Shown piece after piece: positions 30,166 to 40,081 of a stretch of DNA of 64,000 nt; position 1 is the first letter of the stretch, and each line of letters starts with the position of its first letter. Below the pieces are notes generated by a model, which ran no database searches, had not been told where the DNA came from, and worked only from the letters and a program-made list of their open reading frames with translations. The stretch is taken from the NCBI RefSeq assembly GCF_014596915.1, contig NZ_JACVWU010000004.1, forward strand, positions 248,001 through 312,000. Reading direction: 5' to 3'. The translations under genes were made by a program, and so were the position numbers. This DNA is from Streptomyces sp. TRM68416. GTDB lineage: Bacteria > Actinomycetota > Actinomycetes > Streptomycetales > Streptomycetaceae.

Positions 30166-32727
30166 CTACGAAGAAGAACCTGAAGCCACGCCCCCCGGAG
30201 AAGAGTCCGGGGCTGCCCTTCCGGCATCGGTCGCCGTGCCCGGGGCTGCCGCCCCCGAGAGCAACCCCCCGGGCTCCTCCGCCGGCGCTCCCCGCAGCAG
30301 TGTGGTGAGGAGTCGTACGGCGCCCCTCTTGTGGAGCGGGTCGTTGCCGTTGCCGCACTTGGGGGACTGGATGCAGGAGGGGCAGCCGGCGTCGCACTCG
30401 CAGGAGGCGATGGCCTGGCGGGTGGCGGTGAGCCAGGCGCGGGCCGTGTGGAAGGCGCGCTCCGCGAAGCCGGCGCCGCCGGGATGGCCGTCGTAGACGA
30501 AGACCGTGGGGAGGAGGGTGTCGGGGTGCAGGGGGACGGAGACGCCGCCGATGTCCCAGCGGTCGCAGGTGGCGAAGAGGGGCAGCAGGCCGATCGAGGC
30601 GTGCTCGGCGGCGTGGAGGGCGCCGCCGAGGATCTCGGGGTTGATCCGGGCCTCGTCCAGCTGGTCCTCGGTCACGGTCCACCACACCGCGCGCGTGCGC
30701 AGCGTACGAGGAGGGAGGTCGAGTTTTGTCTCGCCCAGGATCTCGCCGGTGATCAGGCGTCGGCGGAGGAAGGAGACGACCTGGTTGGTGACCTCCACCG
30801 ATCCGTAGCACAACCGCCCTTCCCCCCAAGGGATTTCGGTGTCCGTCTCCAGGACGGAGATCGACGTCGTGTCGCGGGCGACCGTCGCGTACGAGGGGCT
30901 CGCCTCCTCGACCAGGGCGACCGAGTCGTCCAGGTCGAGGGAGCGGACGAGGTACGTACGGCCCTGGTGCAGATGGACCGCGCCCTCGTGCACGGTCGTG
31001 TGCGCGGCGCCCGCGTCGACCGTGCCGAGCAGCCGGCCCGTGCCGGACTCGACGACCTGTACCGGCCGCTCGCCCTCGCCGCGGATGTCGGTGAGGTCGG
31101 CGGCCCGTTCCCGCCGGGTCCAGTGCCAGGCCTTCGTCCTGCGGCGCAGCAGCTTCGCGGCCTCCAGCTGGGGCAGGAGGCTCTCGGTCTCCGGGCCGAA
31201 CAGCTCCAGGTCGTCGTCGGTCAGCGGCAGTTCCGCCGCCGCCGCGCACAGGTGCGGAGCCAGCACGTACGGGTTGTCGGGGTCGAGGACGGTCGACTCG
31301 ACCGGCCGGTCGAAGAGGGCCTCGGGGTGGTGGACCAGGAAGGTGTCCAGCGGGTCGTCCCGGGCTACCAGGACCGCCAGCGCGCCTTGGCCGGAGCGGC
31401 CCGCCCGGCCCGCCTGCTGCCACAGCGACGCCCGGGTGCCCGGGTAGCCGGCGATGACGACCGCGTCCAGGCCGGAGACGTCGATGCCGAGTTCGAGGGC
31501 GGTCGTCGCGGCCAGGCCGAGGAGTTCGCCGGAGTGCAGGGCCTGTTCGAGGGCGCGGCGCTCCTCGGGGAGATAGCCGCCGCGGTAGGCGGCGACACGC
31601 CGGGCGAGGGAGCGGTCGACCTCGGCGAGGCGCTCCTGGGCGATCACCGAGATCAGCTCGGCGCCGCGCCGGGAGCGGACGAAGGCGACCGTGCGGACGC
31701 CCTGGACGGCGAGGTCGGTCAGCAGGTCGGCCGTCTCGGCGGTGGCGGTGCGGCGGACCGGGGCGCCCTTCTCGCCCTGGAGTTCGGTGAGGGGCGGTTC
31801 CCAGAGGGCGAACACCAGTTCACCGCGGGGGGAGGCGTCGTCGGCCACCTCCACCACCGGCAGGCCGGTCAGCCGCCGGGCGGCCACCGAGGGCTCCGCG
31901 GCGGTCGCGGAGGCCAGCAGGAAGACGGGGGAGGAGCCGTAGCGGGCGCAGAGGCGGCGCAGGCGACGCAGGACCTGGGCGACATGGGAGCCGAACACGC
32001 CGCGGTAGATGTGGCACTCGTCGATGACGACGTACTTCAGCGCCTTCAGGAAGGAGGACCAGCGGGGGTGGGAGGGCAGGACCCCGCGGTGCAGCATGTC
32101 CGGGTTGGTCAGGACGTAGTTGGCGAACTGCCGGATCCACTCGCGTTCCTCGAACGGGGTGTCCCCGTCGTAGACGGCCGGTCGAACAGAATTGCCCAAG
32201 GGTTGTGAAAGTTCCTTCACCGATCGGCACTGATCCGCCGCGAGCGCCTTCGTGGGTGCCAGGTAAAGGGCGGTGGCGCCCCGGCCGTTCGGGGCCTCGG
32301 AGCCGTCCAGGAGCGTCGAGAGGACGGGGGCGAGATAGGCCAGCGACTTGCCGGACGCGGTGCCGGTGGCGACGACCACGGAGTCGCCGTCCAGGGCGTG
32401 CTCGGCGGCGCGTGCCTGGTGGGCCCAGGGGTGTTCGATCCCCGCCGCCTGTACGGCGGCGACGACCTCCGTTCGGATCCGGTCAGGCCAGACGGCATGG
32501 CGGCCCGCGCGCGGGGGCACATGCTCCGTATGAGTGATGCGCGAAGCCCGGTTCGGCCCCGCGGCCAGCCGGCCCAGGACCGTGCCCGGGTCCACCCGGG
32601 AAGCGGGCTCTGTCGAGGATCGATCGGATCGGTGATTCTTGGCCATCGGCACCGAGTGTGTCACTGGCGTGACGGACAATGGGGCCAAGGCGTCGTGCAC
32701 GCCTGCCGGTAAGTGATTGAATGCCAT
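30166..32727 (-). CDS. DEAD/DEAH-box helicase with C-terminal zinc (DUF1998) domain
   Basis: 853 residues from ATG at 32727 (start MAFNHLPAGVHDALAPLS, which I remember from orthologues; a later ATG at 32646 is possible). Walker A ATGTASGKSLAYL near residue 121, DECH near 236, SATAAEP, GRAGRSGQG near 445. The C-terminal DUF1998-type part has CECDAGCPSCIQSPKCGNGN, a four-cysteine zinc site. Family members are Hrq1/YprA-like 3'-5' helicases linked to crosslink repair. It is divergent from bldG, separated by 81 bp. Confidence 0.87.
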   Translation of the reverse strand: MAFNHLPAGVHDALAPLSVTPVTHSVPMAKNHRSDRSSTEPASRVDPGTVLGRLAAGPNRASRITHTEHVPPRAGRHAVWPDRIRTEVVAAVQAAGIEHPWAHQARAAEHALDGDSVVVATGTASGKSLAYLAPVLSTLLDGSEAPNGRGATALYLAPTKALAADQCRSVKELSQPLGNSVRPAVYDGDTPFEEREWIRQFANYVLTNPDMLHRGVLPSHPRWSSFLKALKYVVIDECHIYRGVFGSHVAQVLRRLRRLCARYGSSPVFLLASATAAEPSVAARRLTGLPVVEVADDASPRGELVFALWEPPLTELQGEKGAPVRRTATAETADLLTDLAVQGVRTVAFVRSRRGAELISVIAQERLAEVDRSLARRVAAYRGGYLPEERRALEQALHSGELLGLAATTALELGIDVSGLDAVVIAGYPGTRASLWQQAGRAGRSGQGALAVLVARDDPLDTFLVHHPEALFDRPVESTVLDPDNPYVLAPHLCAAAAELPLTDDDLELFGPETESLLPQLEAAKLLRRRTKAWHWTRRERAADLTDIRGEGERPVQVVESGTGRLLGTVDAGAAHTTVHEGAVHLHQGRTYLVRSLDLDDSVALVEEASPSYATVARDTTSISVLETDTEIPWGEGRLCYGSVEVTNQVVSFLRRRLITGEILGETKLDLPPRTLRTRAVWWTVTEDQLDEARINPEILGGALHAAEHASIGLLPLFATCDRWDIGGVSVPLHPDTLLPTVFVYDGHPGGAGFAERAFHTARAWLTATRQAIASCECDAGCPSCIQSPKCGNGNDPLHKRGAVRLLTTLLRGAPAEEPGGLLSGAAAPGTATDAGRAAPDSSPGGVASGSSS

Positions 32728-32808
32728 CGCGGCTGGCGAACCGTCCTGGGACTGCAAGCCGAGGTGTCCCGAGGGACGACCGCTCGATAGCAAGGTGCTG
32801 GAGGATCC

Positions 32809-33150
32809 GTGGACCTGTCCCTGTCGACCCGTACCGTCGGCGATCGTACGGTCGTCGAGGTCGGTGGCGAAATCGACGTATATACCGCGCCCAAGCTGCG
32901 CGAGCAGCTGGTCGAGCTGGTGAACGACGGGAGTTTCCACCTCGTCGTTGACATGGAGGGCGTGGACTTCCTCGACTCCACCGGGCTCGGCGTACTGGTC
33001 GGCGGCCTGAAGCGGGTGCGTGCCCATGAGGGCTCGCTGCGCCTGGTCTGCAACCAGGAGCGCATTCTCAAGATCTTCCGCATCACCGGTCTGACCAAGG
33101 TGTTCCCGATCCACACCTCGGTCGACGAAGCGGTGGCAGCCACCGACTGA
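32809..33150 (+). CDS. bldG: Anti-sigma factor antagonist BldG
   Basis: 113 residues, GTG at 32809 with GGAGGA upstream. STAS domain: [40 protein letters not shown] with the phosphorylatable Ser at about residue 57, [20 protein letters not shown]. In Streptomyces BldG controls aerial development and antibiotic production through partner switching with anti-sigma kinases. Co-oriented with the anti-sigma-factor gene 118 bp downstream. Name is based on near-complete recognition of the protein and on gene order. Confidence 0.93.
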   Translation: MDLSLSTRTVGDRTVVEVGGEIDVYTAPKLREQLVELVNDGSFHLVVDMEGVDFLDSTGLGVLVGGLKRVRAHEGSLRLVCNQERILKIFRITGLTKVFPIHTSVDEAVAATD

Positions 33151-33268
33151 CCACCGGCCCCGGGCCGGTCGGAGCCCGTGCCCGGGGCGGAAGACGTTCC
33201 AGAAGGAGGACCGGGATTTCGGCGGCCCGGCCCTCCGGACAGCACGCCCGTAGTTCCGAGGGGGATGC

Positions 33269-33700
33269 ATGGCCACCGTTGAACTCCGCTTCAGCGCGCT
33301 GCCCGAGCACGTCAGGACCGCCCGCTTGGTGGCGGCAGCGGTGGCGCGCAGGGCCGGAGTGGACGAGGCCGTCCTCGACGAGGTGCGCCTCGCCGTCGGT
33401 GAGGCCTGCACCCGGGCCGTCGGACTGCATCAGCTCGGTGGCGTCACGGCACCGGTGAAGGTGGTGCTGATCGAGGAGGAGAAGCAGTTCTCCATCGAGG
33501 TCGGCGACGAGGCGCCGCGCTCCGCCCCGGGCGACCGGGCACCGGGCGCCGCGGGCGAGGACGCGGAGTCCGAGGAGGACGAGATGGGCCTCGCGGTCAT
33601 CAGCGGCCTCGTCGACGACGTCGAGGTCACCGCCGGGGAGCACGGCGGGCTGATCCGCATGACCTGGCCCACCACGCCCCCGGTGGCCGAGCTTCCCTGA
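33269..33700 (+). CDS. apgA: Anti-sigma factor (RsbW-like ATP-binding protein), BldG partner
   Basis: 143 residues. VELRFSALPEHVRTARLVAA, VDEAVLDEVRLAVGEACTRA (the N-box Glu and surrounding helix) and EMGLAVISGLVDDVEVTAGE (G1-type Gly region) are GHKL kinase features. An acidic, disordered insertion lies at residues about 80-105. In S. coelicolor the gene directly after bldG, which I recall as apgA, encodes a BldG-linked anti-sigma factor. A hairpin terminator follows. Confidence 0.85.
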   Translation: MATVELRFSALPEHVRTARLVAAAVARRAGVDEAVLDEVRLAVGEACTRAVGLHQLGGVTAPVKVVLIEEEKQFSIEVGDEAPRSAPGDRAPGAAGEDAESEEDEMGLAVISGLVDDVEVTAGEHGGLIRMTWPTTPPVAELP

Positions 33701-33762
33701 CTTCGGTGGCCCGAGCCCGGTGGCCGAGCTTGCCCGCCCCCCGGGGCGCTGCGTATCCGTAC

Positions 33763-33794
33763 CCGAAGGGCCCTACTCCGGTAGGGCCCTTCGG
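33763..33794 (+). terminator. Rho-independent-type hairpin after the bldG operon
   Basis: A perfect 14-bp stem, CCGAAGGGCCCTAC paired with its complement, loop TCCG. Located 63 bp after the anti-sigma stop. No U-run, as usual in Streptomyces. Confidence 0.85.
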
Positions 33795-34076
33795 CATGTC
33801 GGTGCACGGTTTCTGTGCCTACAGTGGACTCGTCCGAAGCAATTCGTGAATTCCTTCACGATCAATCGCGCGATAATTCGATCACGTTCCTGACGGCGCC
33901 TGTTTCGCGTCAATGCATCTGGGGCATTACCGCTTTCGGGTTCCGCGATCGGAGGTCGATCATTTGCCGGAGGGCATGTGACGACCAATTCCGTTAACCG
34001 CGCACTGTTTTGATCAGGTTCCGGTACCTACAATCCGTCCACATCTTGAGCTCAGCCCAAGCGTCAAGGAGGACGA

Positions 34077-36482
34077 ATGGCGGGGCTTTCTACCCCTCAT
34101 CAGTTGGACCACCCCACAACCCTCGCAGCCGCAGTTCTGACCGACGGCAACCGCGTCATGGTGATGGTCATCGGGGCCGTGGCCCTGGCCGCGCTGGTGG
34201 TCGCCGGAATTCTCGTGCGCCAGGTGCTCGCGGCGGGCGAGGGCACCGACAGCATGAAGAAGATCGCGGCGGCGGTCCAGGAAGGCGCGAACGCCTATCT
34301 GGCCCGGCAGTTGCGCACGCTCGGTGTTTTCGCCGTTGTCGTGTTCTTCCTGCTCATGCTGCTGCCCGCGGACGACTGGAATCAGCGCGCCGGCCGATCG
34401 GTGTTCTTCTTGATCGGCGCCGCGTTCTCGGCGGCCACCGGTTATATCGGCATGTGGCTCGCCGTACGCAGCAATGTGCGCGTTGCCGCCGCGGCCAGGG
34501 AAGCGACCCCGGCGGAGGGTGAGCCGGAAAAGGATCTCACCGCCGTCTCGCACAAAGCCATGAAGATCGCTTTCCGTACGGGCGGTGTCGTCGGCATGTT
34601 CACGGTGGGGCTCGGTCTGCTGGGCGCCTCCTGTGTGGTGCTGGTGTACGCGGCCGACGCGCCGAAGGTGCTGGAGGGATTCGGCCTCGGAGCCGCCCTC
34701 ATCGCCATGTTCATGCGTGTCGGCGGCGGCATCTTCACCAAGGCCGCCGACGTCGGCGCCGACCTGGTCGGCAAGGTCGAGCAGGGCATTCCGGAGGACG
34801 ACCCGCGCAATGCCGCGACCATCGCCGACAACGTGGGCGACAACGTCGGCGACTGCGCGGGCATGGCGGCCGACCTCTTCGAGTCCTACGCCGTCACCCT
34901 GGTCGCCGCGCTGATCCTCGGCAAGGCGGCCTTCGGCGACGCGGGGCTCGCCTTCCCGCTGCTGGTGCCCGCGATCGGCGTGCTCACGGCCATGATCGGC
35001 ATCTTCGCCGTGGCCCCGCGCCGCAGCGACCGCAGTGGCATGACGGCGATCAACCGCGGCTTCTTCATCTCCGCGGTGATCTCGCTCGCCCTGGTCGCCG
35101 TCGCGGTCTTCGCCTACCTGCCGTCCTCGTACGCCGACCTCGACGGCGTCACCGACGGGGAGATCCTGGCCAAGGGCGGCGACCCGCGGATCCTCGCGCT
35201 CGTCGCCGTGGCGATCGGCATCCTGCTCGCCGCCGTGATCCAGCAGCTGACCGGCTACTTCACCGAGACCAACCGCCGGCCGGTCAAGGACATCGGCAAG
35301 AGCTCGCTGACCGGCCCCGCCACCGTCGTCCTCGCCGGTATCTCCGTCGGTCTGGAATCGGCCGTCTACACCGCCCTGTTGATCGGCCTCGGCGTGTACG
35401 GGGCGTTCCTGCTCGGCGGTACGTCGATCATGCTGGCGCTGTTCGCGGTGGCGCTGGCGGGCACCGGCCTGCTCACCACGGTCGGTGTGATCGTCGCGAT
35501 GGACACCTTCGGGCCGGTCTCCGACAACGCCCAGGGGATCGCCGAGATGTCCGGCGACGTCGAGGGCGCGGGCGCCCAGGTGCTCACCAACCTGGACGCC
35601 GTCGGCAACACCACCAAGGCCATCACCAAGGGCATCGCCATCGCCACCGCCGTACTCGCGGCGGCGGCGCTCTTCGGCTCGTACCGGGACGCCATCACCA
35701 CCGGCGCGCGGGACGTGGGCGAGAAACTCTCGGGCGACGACGCGCCACTGAGCCTGATGATGGACATCTCGCAGCCCAACAACCTGGTCGGTCTCATCGC
35801 GGGCGCGGCGGTCGTCTTCCTCTTCTCCGGACTCGCCATCAACGCCGTCTCGCGGTCGGCGGGTTCGGTGGTCTACGAGGTGCGACGGCAGTTCCGCGAG
35901 CGGCCCGGGATCATGGACTACACCGAGAAGCCGGAGTACGGCAAGGTCGTCGACATCTGTACGAGGGACGCTCTGCGGGAACTGGCGACCCCCGGCCTGC
36001 TCGCCGTGATGGCGCCCATCTTCATCGGGTTCACCCTCGGGGTCGGCGCGCTCGGCGCCTTCCTGGCGGGCGCGATCGGCGCGGGCACGCTGATGGCGGT
36101 GTTCCTCGCCAACTCCGGTGGCGCCTGGGACAACGCCAAGAAGCTCGTCGAGGACGGCCACCACGGCGGCAAGGGCAGTGAGGCCCACGCCGCCACGGTG
36201 ATCGGCGACACGGTCGGCGACCCGTTCAAGGACACCGCCGGTCCCGCGATCAACCCGCTGCTGAAGGTGATGAACCTGGTGGCGCTGCTGATCGCACCCG
36301 CGGTGATCGATTTCTCGTACGGCGACGACAAGAACATCGCCGTACGGATCGTGATCTCGGTGCTCGCGTTCCTGGTCATCGCCGGTGCGGTCTACCTCTC
36401 CAAGCGGCGCGGAATCGCCATGGGCGACGAGGGCGATGCCGATCGGGCCGCCAAGTCGCCCGATCCGGCGGTGGTTTCGTAG
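34077..36482 (+). CDS. hppA: Proton-pumping membrane pyrophosphatase
   Basis: 801 residues, about 16 membrane segments, ATG with AAGGAGGA upstream. Substrate motif DVGADLVGKVEQGIPEDDPR (residues about 224-243), then NVGDNVGDCAGMAADLFESY, and the C-terminal DTVGDPFKDTAGPAINPLLK. The motif GNTTKAITKG near residue 510 has Lys rather than Ala, which marks the K+-independent proton-pumping class. It hydrolyses pyrophosphate to move H+ across the membrane. The 280-bp upstream region is unusually AT-rich (33835-34050) and carries the promoter. Confidence 0.95.
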   Translation: MAGLSTPHQLDHPTTLAAAVLTDGNRVMVMVIGAVALAALVVAGILVRQVLAAGEGTDSMKKIAAAVQEGANAYLARQLRTLGVFAVVVFFLLMLLPADDWNQRAGRSVFFLIGAAFSAATGYIGMWLAVRSNVRVAAAAREATPAEGEPEKDLTAVSHKAMKIAFRTGGVVGMFTVGLGLLGASCVVLVYAADAPKVLEGFGLGAALIAMFMRVGGGIFTKAADVGADLVGKVEQGIPEDDPRNAATIADNVGDNVGDCAGMAADLFESYAVTLVAALILGKAAFGDAGLAFPLLVPAIGVLTAMIGIFAVAPRRSDRSGMTAINRGFFISAVISLALVAVAVFAYLPSSYADLDGVTDGEILAKGGDPRILALVAVAIGILLAAVIQQLTGYFTETNRRPVKDIGKSSLTGPATVVLAGISVGLESAVYTALLIGLGVYGAFLLGGTSIMLALFAVALAGTGLLTTVGVIVAMDTFGPVSDNAQGIAEMSGDVEGAGAQVLTNLDAVGNTTKAITKGIAIATAVLAAAALFGSYRDAITTGARDVGEKLSGDDAPLSLMMDISQPNNLVGLIAGAAVVFLFSGLAINAVSRSAGSVVYEVRRQFRERPGIMDYTEKPEYGKVVDICTRDALRELATPGLLAVMAPIFIGFTLGVGALGAFLAGAIGAGTLMAVFLANSGGAWDNAKKLVEDGHHGGKGSEAHAATVIGDTVGDPFKDTAGPAINPLLKVMNLVALLIAPAVIDFSYGDDKNIAVRIVISVLAFLVIAGAVYLSKRRGIAMGDEGDADRAAKSPDPAVVS

Positions 36483-36506
36483 GACCCGGCGACGAGGTTC
36501 CGTCCA

Positions 36507-36552
36507 AGGGGCGGGCGGACGGCGCGTATTGACGCGTCGTCCGCCCGCCCCT
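36507..36552 (+). terminator. Very strong hairpin terminator after hppA
   Basis: A 21-bp stem with a single G-U pair and a four-base loop (ATTG), 25 bp after the hppA stop. One of the most stable structures in the window. Confidence 0.88.
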
Positions 36553-36693
36553 GTGCGTTCACGCCCTCACGTGAGCCTTCTCTCGCTTGGTGCAAATGGT
36601 TACAAAAGGCTTCTTGGTGGACCTCCCACATGCGGGCGTAGGCCATCCGGCGTGTATGTTCCGGGGCCGAGAGCCATGGAAGGGACCAATCCG

Positions 36694-37269
36694 GTGAACA
36701 AGAAGCTCGCGGCCGCACTGTCCGGCGGTGCGGTACTGGTACTGGCGCTGTCGGGATGCGGCGGCGACGACAACGAGAAGCTGGACGCGTGGGCCAAGGA
36801 GGTCTGCGACGCGGTGCAGCCGCAGGCGAAGAAGATCGAGACCGCCAACGCCGCGATCCAGAAGGAGACCTCGGACAACAGCACTCCGGAGGAAGTGCAG
36901 AAGACCGACTCCAAGGCCTTCCAGGACATGTCGGATGCCTACAAGGCGATCGGGGCCGCCGTGGACAAGGCCGGGGCACCGAACGTGGAGAACGGCGAGA
37001 AGAAGCAGAAGAACGCCGTCAAGGAGCTCAACGGCATCTCCGCGTCCTACGCCTCCCTGAAGAAGCAGGTCGACGAGCTCGACACCAAGGACCAGGCGAA
37101 GTTCGCCGACGGTCTGAAGGACGTCGCGGCCGAACTGAACAAGCTCAGCCAGAGCGGCAACGACGCCCTCAAGGAACTGGAGGAGGGCGAGGTCGGCGTG
37201 GCGATGGCCAAGCAGTCCACCTGCAAGTCGGCGTCGGAGTCCGCTTCGCAGTCGGCGGCTGCTTCGTAG
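36694..37269 (+). CDS. Small secreted lipoprotein, helical
   Basis: 191 residues from GTG at 36694, chosen because it has GGAAGGGA eight bases upstream and gives a normal signal peptide (NKKLAAALSGGAVLVLALSG then Cys-Gly-Gly lipobox). An ATG at 36676 would add six residues. The mature part is soluble and helical (DAWAKEVCDAVQPQAKKIET, AVKELNGISASYASLKKQVD) with two Cys that may pair. It lies between hppA and the methyltransferase, as in other Streptomyces. The Ser/Ala/Gln tail ends at a TAG, after which similar repeats continue in frame. Confidence 0.82.
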   Translation: MNKKLAAALSGGAVLVLALSGCGGDDNEKLDAWAKEVCDAVQPQAKKIETANAAIQKETSDNSTPEEVQKTDSKAFQDMSDAYKAIGAAVDKAGAPNVENGEKKQKNAVKELNGISASYASLKKQVDELDTKDQAKFADGLKDVAAELNKLSQSGNDALKELEEGEVGVAMAKQSTCKSASESASQSAAAS

Positions 37270-37345
37270 TCGGCGGTCGCTTCGCAGCCGAGGGCTGCTT
37301 CGTAGTCGGCGTCCCCTGCGCAGTCCGCGGCCGCGAGCCGAGCCG
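37236..37345 (+). repeat. Degenerate GCTTCG(C/T)AGTCGGCG repeats across the lipoprotein stop
   Basis: At least four imperfect copies of a 15-bp unit. The third codon in the unit is CAG in some copies and TAG in others, so the lipoprotein frame stops at 37267 and would stop again at 37303 if read through. The same frame then remains open to 37380. Confidence 0.6.
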
Positions 37346-37407
37346 GAGTGGCGGACGGCCTCCTTGTTGTGCCGCGGTGAGCCCGTAGTGCGGGTCACAA
37401 TGGTGGC

Positions 37408-38934
37408 GTGAGTACCTCCAGCCTGCCCGCCCTGCCCGCGGCCCCTTCCTCCGGCCGGTCCGACGTCACCGCACGGCTGCGGGACGCCCTGCTCGGGGCG
37501 TCCTTCACCGCCGACGGTCTCCTCGAACTGCTCGGCGCCCCCGCGTACGCGGCGCTCGCCCGCAGCGAGATCGTCCCCGCCCTGCGGGCGACACGCGGAG
37601 ACACGCCGCTGGAGACCCTCGTACGGCTGTTCCTGTTGCAGCAGCCCGTGCCGCACGCGCGCGTGGCGGACGTGCTGCCCGTGCAGGAGTGCCTGGAGAG
37701 CGGGTGGCTGGTCCGCGCGGGCGCCGACGAGGTGGCCGCGACGGTGGACGTACGGCCGTACGGCGGGCCCGCCGGCGAGGACTGGTTCATCGTGTCCGAC
37801 CTCGGATGCGCGGTGGGCGGCGCCGGAGGGATCGGCAGCAAGGACGAGGGCGTCGTACTCGGTGTCGGCGGGGCCTCCACGACCCTCGCCGGCATCACCG
37901 TCCGTACGCCGGTCGCCTCAGCCCTCGACCTCGGCACCGGCTCCGGGATCCAGGCGCTGCACGCCGCCCAGCACGCCACGCGCGTGACGGCGACCGATCT
38001 CAACCCGCGCGCGCTGCACGTCACCGCGCTGACGCTGGCGCTGTCCGGCGCTCCGGCCGCGGACCTGCGGGAGGGCTCGCTGTTCGAGCCGCTGCGCAAC
38101 GGAGAAACGTACGACCTGATCGTGTCGAACCCGCCCTTCGTCATCTCGCCCGGCGCGCGACTGACGTACCGCGACGGCGGGATGAGCGGGGACGATCTGT
38201 GCCGCTCGCTCGTTCAAGGGGCGGGCGACCGTCTGAACGAGGGCGGGTTCGCGCAGTTCCTTGCCAACTGGCAGCACGTGGAGGGGGAGGACTGGCAGGA
38301 CCGGCTGCGGTCCTGGGTGCCGCGCGGCTGCGACGCCTGGATCGTGCAGCGCGAGGTGCAGGACATCACGCAGTACGCCGAGCTGTGGCTGCGGGACGCC
38401 GGTGACCACCGCGGCGACCCCGCCGAGTACCAGGCGCGCTACGACGCATGGCTGGACGAGTTCGAGGCGCGCAAGGTGAAGGCCGTGGGCTTCGGTTGGA
38501 TCACCCTGCGCAGGACGGGGGCCGCCGTGCCGTCGGTCACCGTGGAGGAGTGGCCGCACCCGGTCGAACAGCCGCTCGGCGACACGGTCCGGGCTCACTT
38601 CGACCGCCTCGACTACCTGCGCGCGCACGACGACGCGGCGCTGCTGGCGGGGCACTTCAGGCTCACCGCCGAGGTCGTCCAGGAGCAGGTCGGCCTGCCC
38701 GGCGCCGAGGACCCGGAGCACGTGGTGCTGCGGCAGAACCGCGGCATGCGCCGCGCCACCAAGGTGGACACGGTCGGCGCGGGCTTCGCGGGCGTCTGCG
38801 ACGGCTCGCTGAGCGCGGGCCGCATCCTGGACGCGATCGCCCAACTGGTGGGCGAGGATCCGGTGTTGCTGCGCGACCGCACGCCCGCACAGATCCGGCT
38901 GCTGGTGGAGCAGGGGTTCCTGGACCCGGCGTGA
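37408..38934 (+). CDS. SAM-dependent methyltransferase, N6/N5-type (HemK-like) two-domain protein
   Basis: 508 residues, GTG at 37408. N-terminal helical domain (residues 1-150), SAM-binding motif ALDLGTGSGIQALHAA near 174, acidic loop TATDLNPRALHVT, catalytic NPPF in LIVSNPPFVISPG near 239, then a long C-terminal domain with WVPRGCDAWIVQREVQDITQ and LRRTGAAVPSVTVEEWPHPV. NPPF enzymes methylate planar nitrogens of Gln in release factors/ribosomal proteins or bases. The substrate is not known. It follows the lipoprotein gene on the same strand. Confidence 0.82.
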   Translation: MSTSSLPALPAAPSSGRSDVTARLRDALLGASFTADGLLELLGAPAYAALARSEIVPALRATRGDTPLETLVRLFLLQQPVPHARVADVLPVQECLESGWLVRAGADEVAATVDVRPYGGPAGEDWFIVSDLGCAVGGAGGIGSKDEGVVLGVGGASTTLAGITVRTPVASALDLGTGSGIQALHAAQHATRVTATDLNPRALHVTALTLALSGAPAADLREGSLFEPLRNGETYDLIVSNPPFVISPGARLTYRDGGMSGDDLCRSLVQGAGDRLNEGGFAQFLANWQHVEGEDWQDRLRSWVPRGCDAWIVQREVQDITQYAELWLRDAGDHRGDPAEYQARYDAWLDEFEARKVKAVGFGWITLRRTGAAVPSVTVEEWPHPVEQPLGDTVRAHFDRLDYLRAHDDAALLAGHFRLTAEVVQEQVGLPGAEDPEHVVLRQNRGMRRATKVDTVGAGFAGVCDGSLSAGRILDAIAQLVGEDPVLLRDRTPAQIRLLVEQGFLDPA

Positions 38935-39636
38935 GCCTCGGCGGCGCGCCACGGGGGAGGCGCGTCCGGCCTCCTCGGGGGCGTGGGGCCGCCGTCCTCG
39001 GGGGCGTGGGACTGTCGTCCGCCGATACGACGGGGCCGCTGTCCGTTGAGACGACGGGGCCGCCGTCGGCGAGCGCCTCGCGGGCCAGTCGTCGCCGACC
39101 CGGGTGGTGTGTCCGTACGGCGAGGTCGTGGTGGTCGGCACCGTCACCGACCACGTCGACGCCCTGCCGGACGCGGGCGGCTACGCCGTCGTACCGACCC
39201 GGAGGGCTGCACCGCGGCCAACAGCGGTACGGCATGTCCTGTACGGGGCGCCATGCCGCGAGAGGCGAGTTTCCGTGGGAGGTGGGCCGTTTCCGCGACG
39301 AGGGCGGGAATCTGCCGGGCGACACATTCGAGTCGACTTGGGCGCCGGGTGAGAACACACCGTTCCACGGCGGGCCGGCCGACGCCGGGGACCGGGACGG
39401 GACATTCGCCGAGGTCGTGTGCCCCGTCGGCCGGAGCTGCGGCGCAAAGACGGCCGGAAAGGCACCCGCGCGCGGCGCGGCCCGAGCCCGGCCGGGGCCG
39501 AGCGCGGGCGAGGAGGCCGACGGGCCCACAGCCGCGTCGGTTCCGCGTTCACCTCGGGTTCGCCTGTCCGCCGCCCGTGCGTGTCAGTCTCCCCGGGCTG
39601 GACACACGCGGACGGGAGAAAAGGGGCAAGGGGGCC
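38935..39636. other. 700-bp stretch without a convincing gene
   Basis: Frames here change coding character and none has a start, ribosome site and even codon bias. The segments VCPYGEVVVVGTVTDHVDAL (about 39108-39170) and EFPWEVGRFRDEGGNLPGDT (about 39270-39330) look protein-like but are in different frames, so a decayed gene is possible. Tandem CCGTCCTCGGGGGCGTGGG-like repeats lie near 38975-39010. Confidence 0.5.
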
Positions 39637-39834
39637 ATGGAGAGTGGACCGGCGATCTTCGCGGGACTGGTGTTCGCCCTGTTCGGAGCCGGACTGCTGG
39701 CGTGGACGGTGACCCGCGTGCGGCACCGCCAACCGGTCGTCCACGGTGTGAACCCCGTCGCATCGCTGACCCTGGCGAGCCTCGCCGCGGTGATCGCGCT
39801 CGTCCTCGGCGCATGGTGCTTCACCCGCCTGTGA
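39637..39834 (+). CDS. Small membrane protein, 65 aa
   Basis: ATG preceded by AAGGGGCAAGGGGG. Two hydrophobic helices: AIFAGLVFALFGAGLLAWTV and NPVASLTLASLAAVIALVLG, with a basic loop (TRVRHRQPVVHG) between. It precedes topA in this window; no function known. Codon bias is typical for the chromosome. Confidence 0.72.
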   Translation: MESGPAIFAGLVFALFGAGLLAWTVTRVRHRQPVVHGVNPVASLTLASLAAVIALVLGAWCFTRL

Positions 39835-40081
39835 GAACCGCGCCCGAGCTGCGCCTCCGGCAACTGGGAGGCGGTCCTCCGGAAAGGCTCGAAATGGCCG
39901 GTCGGTACTCCGGGCGGCAGGAACGGCGGTAGTCGGGTTACCGTTCGAGTGGCCGTTGCGGGCTTTTCCCGTTTGACACGGGGGCGGGATGTACCGTCAC
40001 ACTCCGCAGCGTCACCATGACCCGACCCCGGGAGCAAGGCCTGGGGAGGCCACCCAGCGTCGACCGGAGAGAAGAGCGAAG

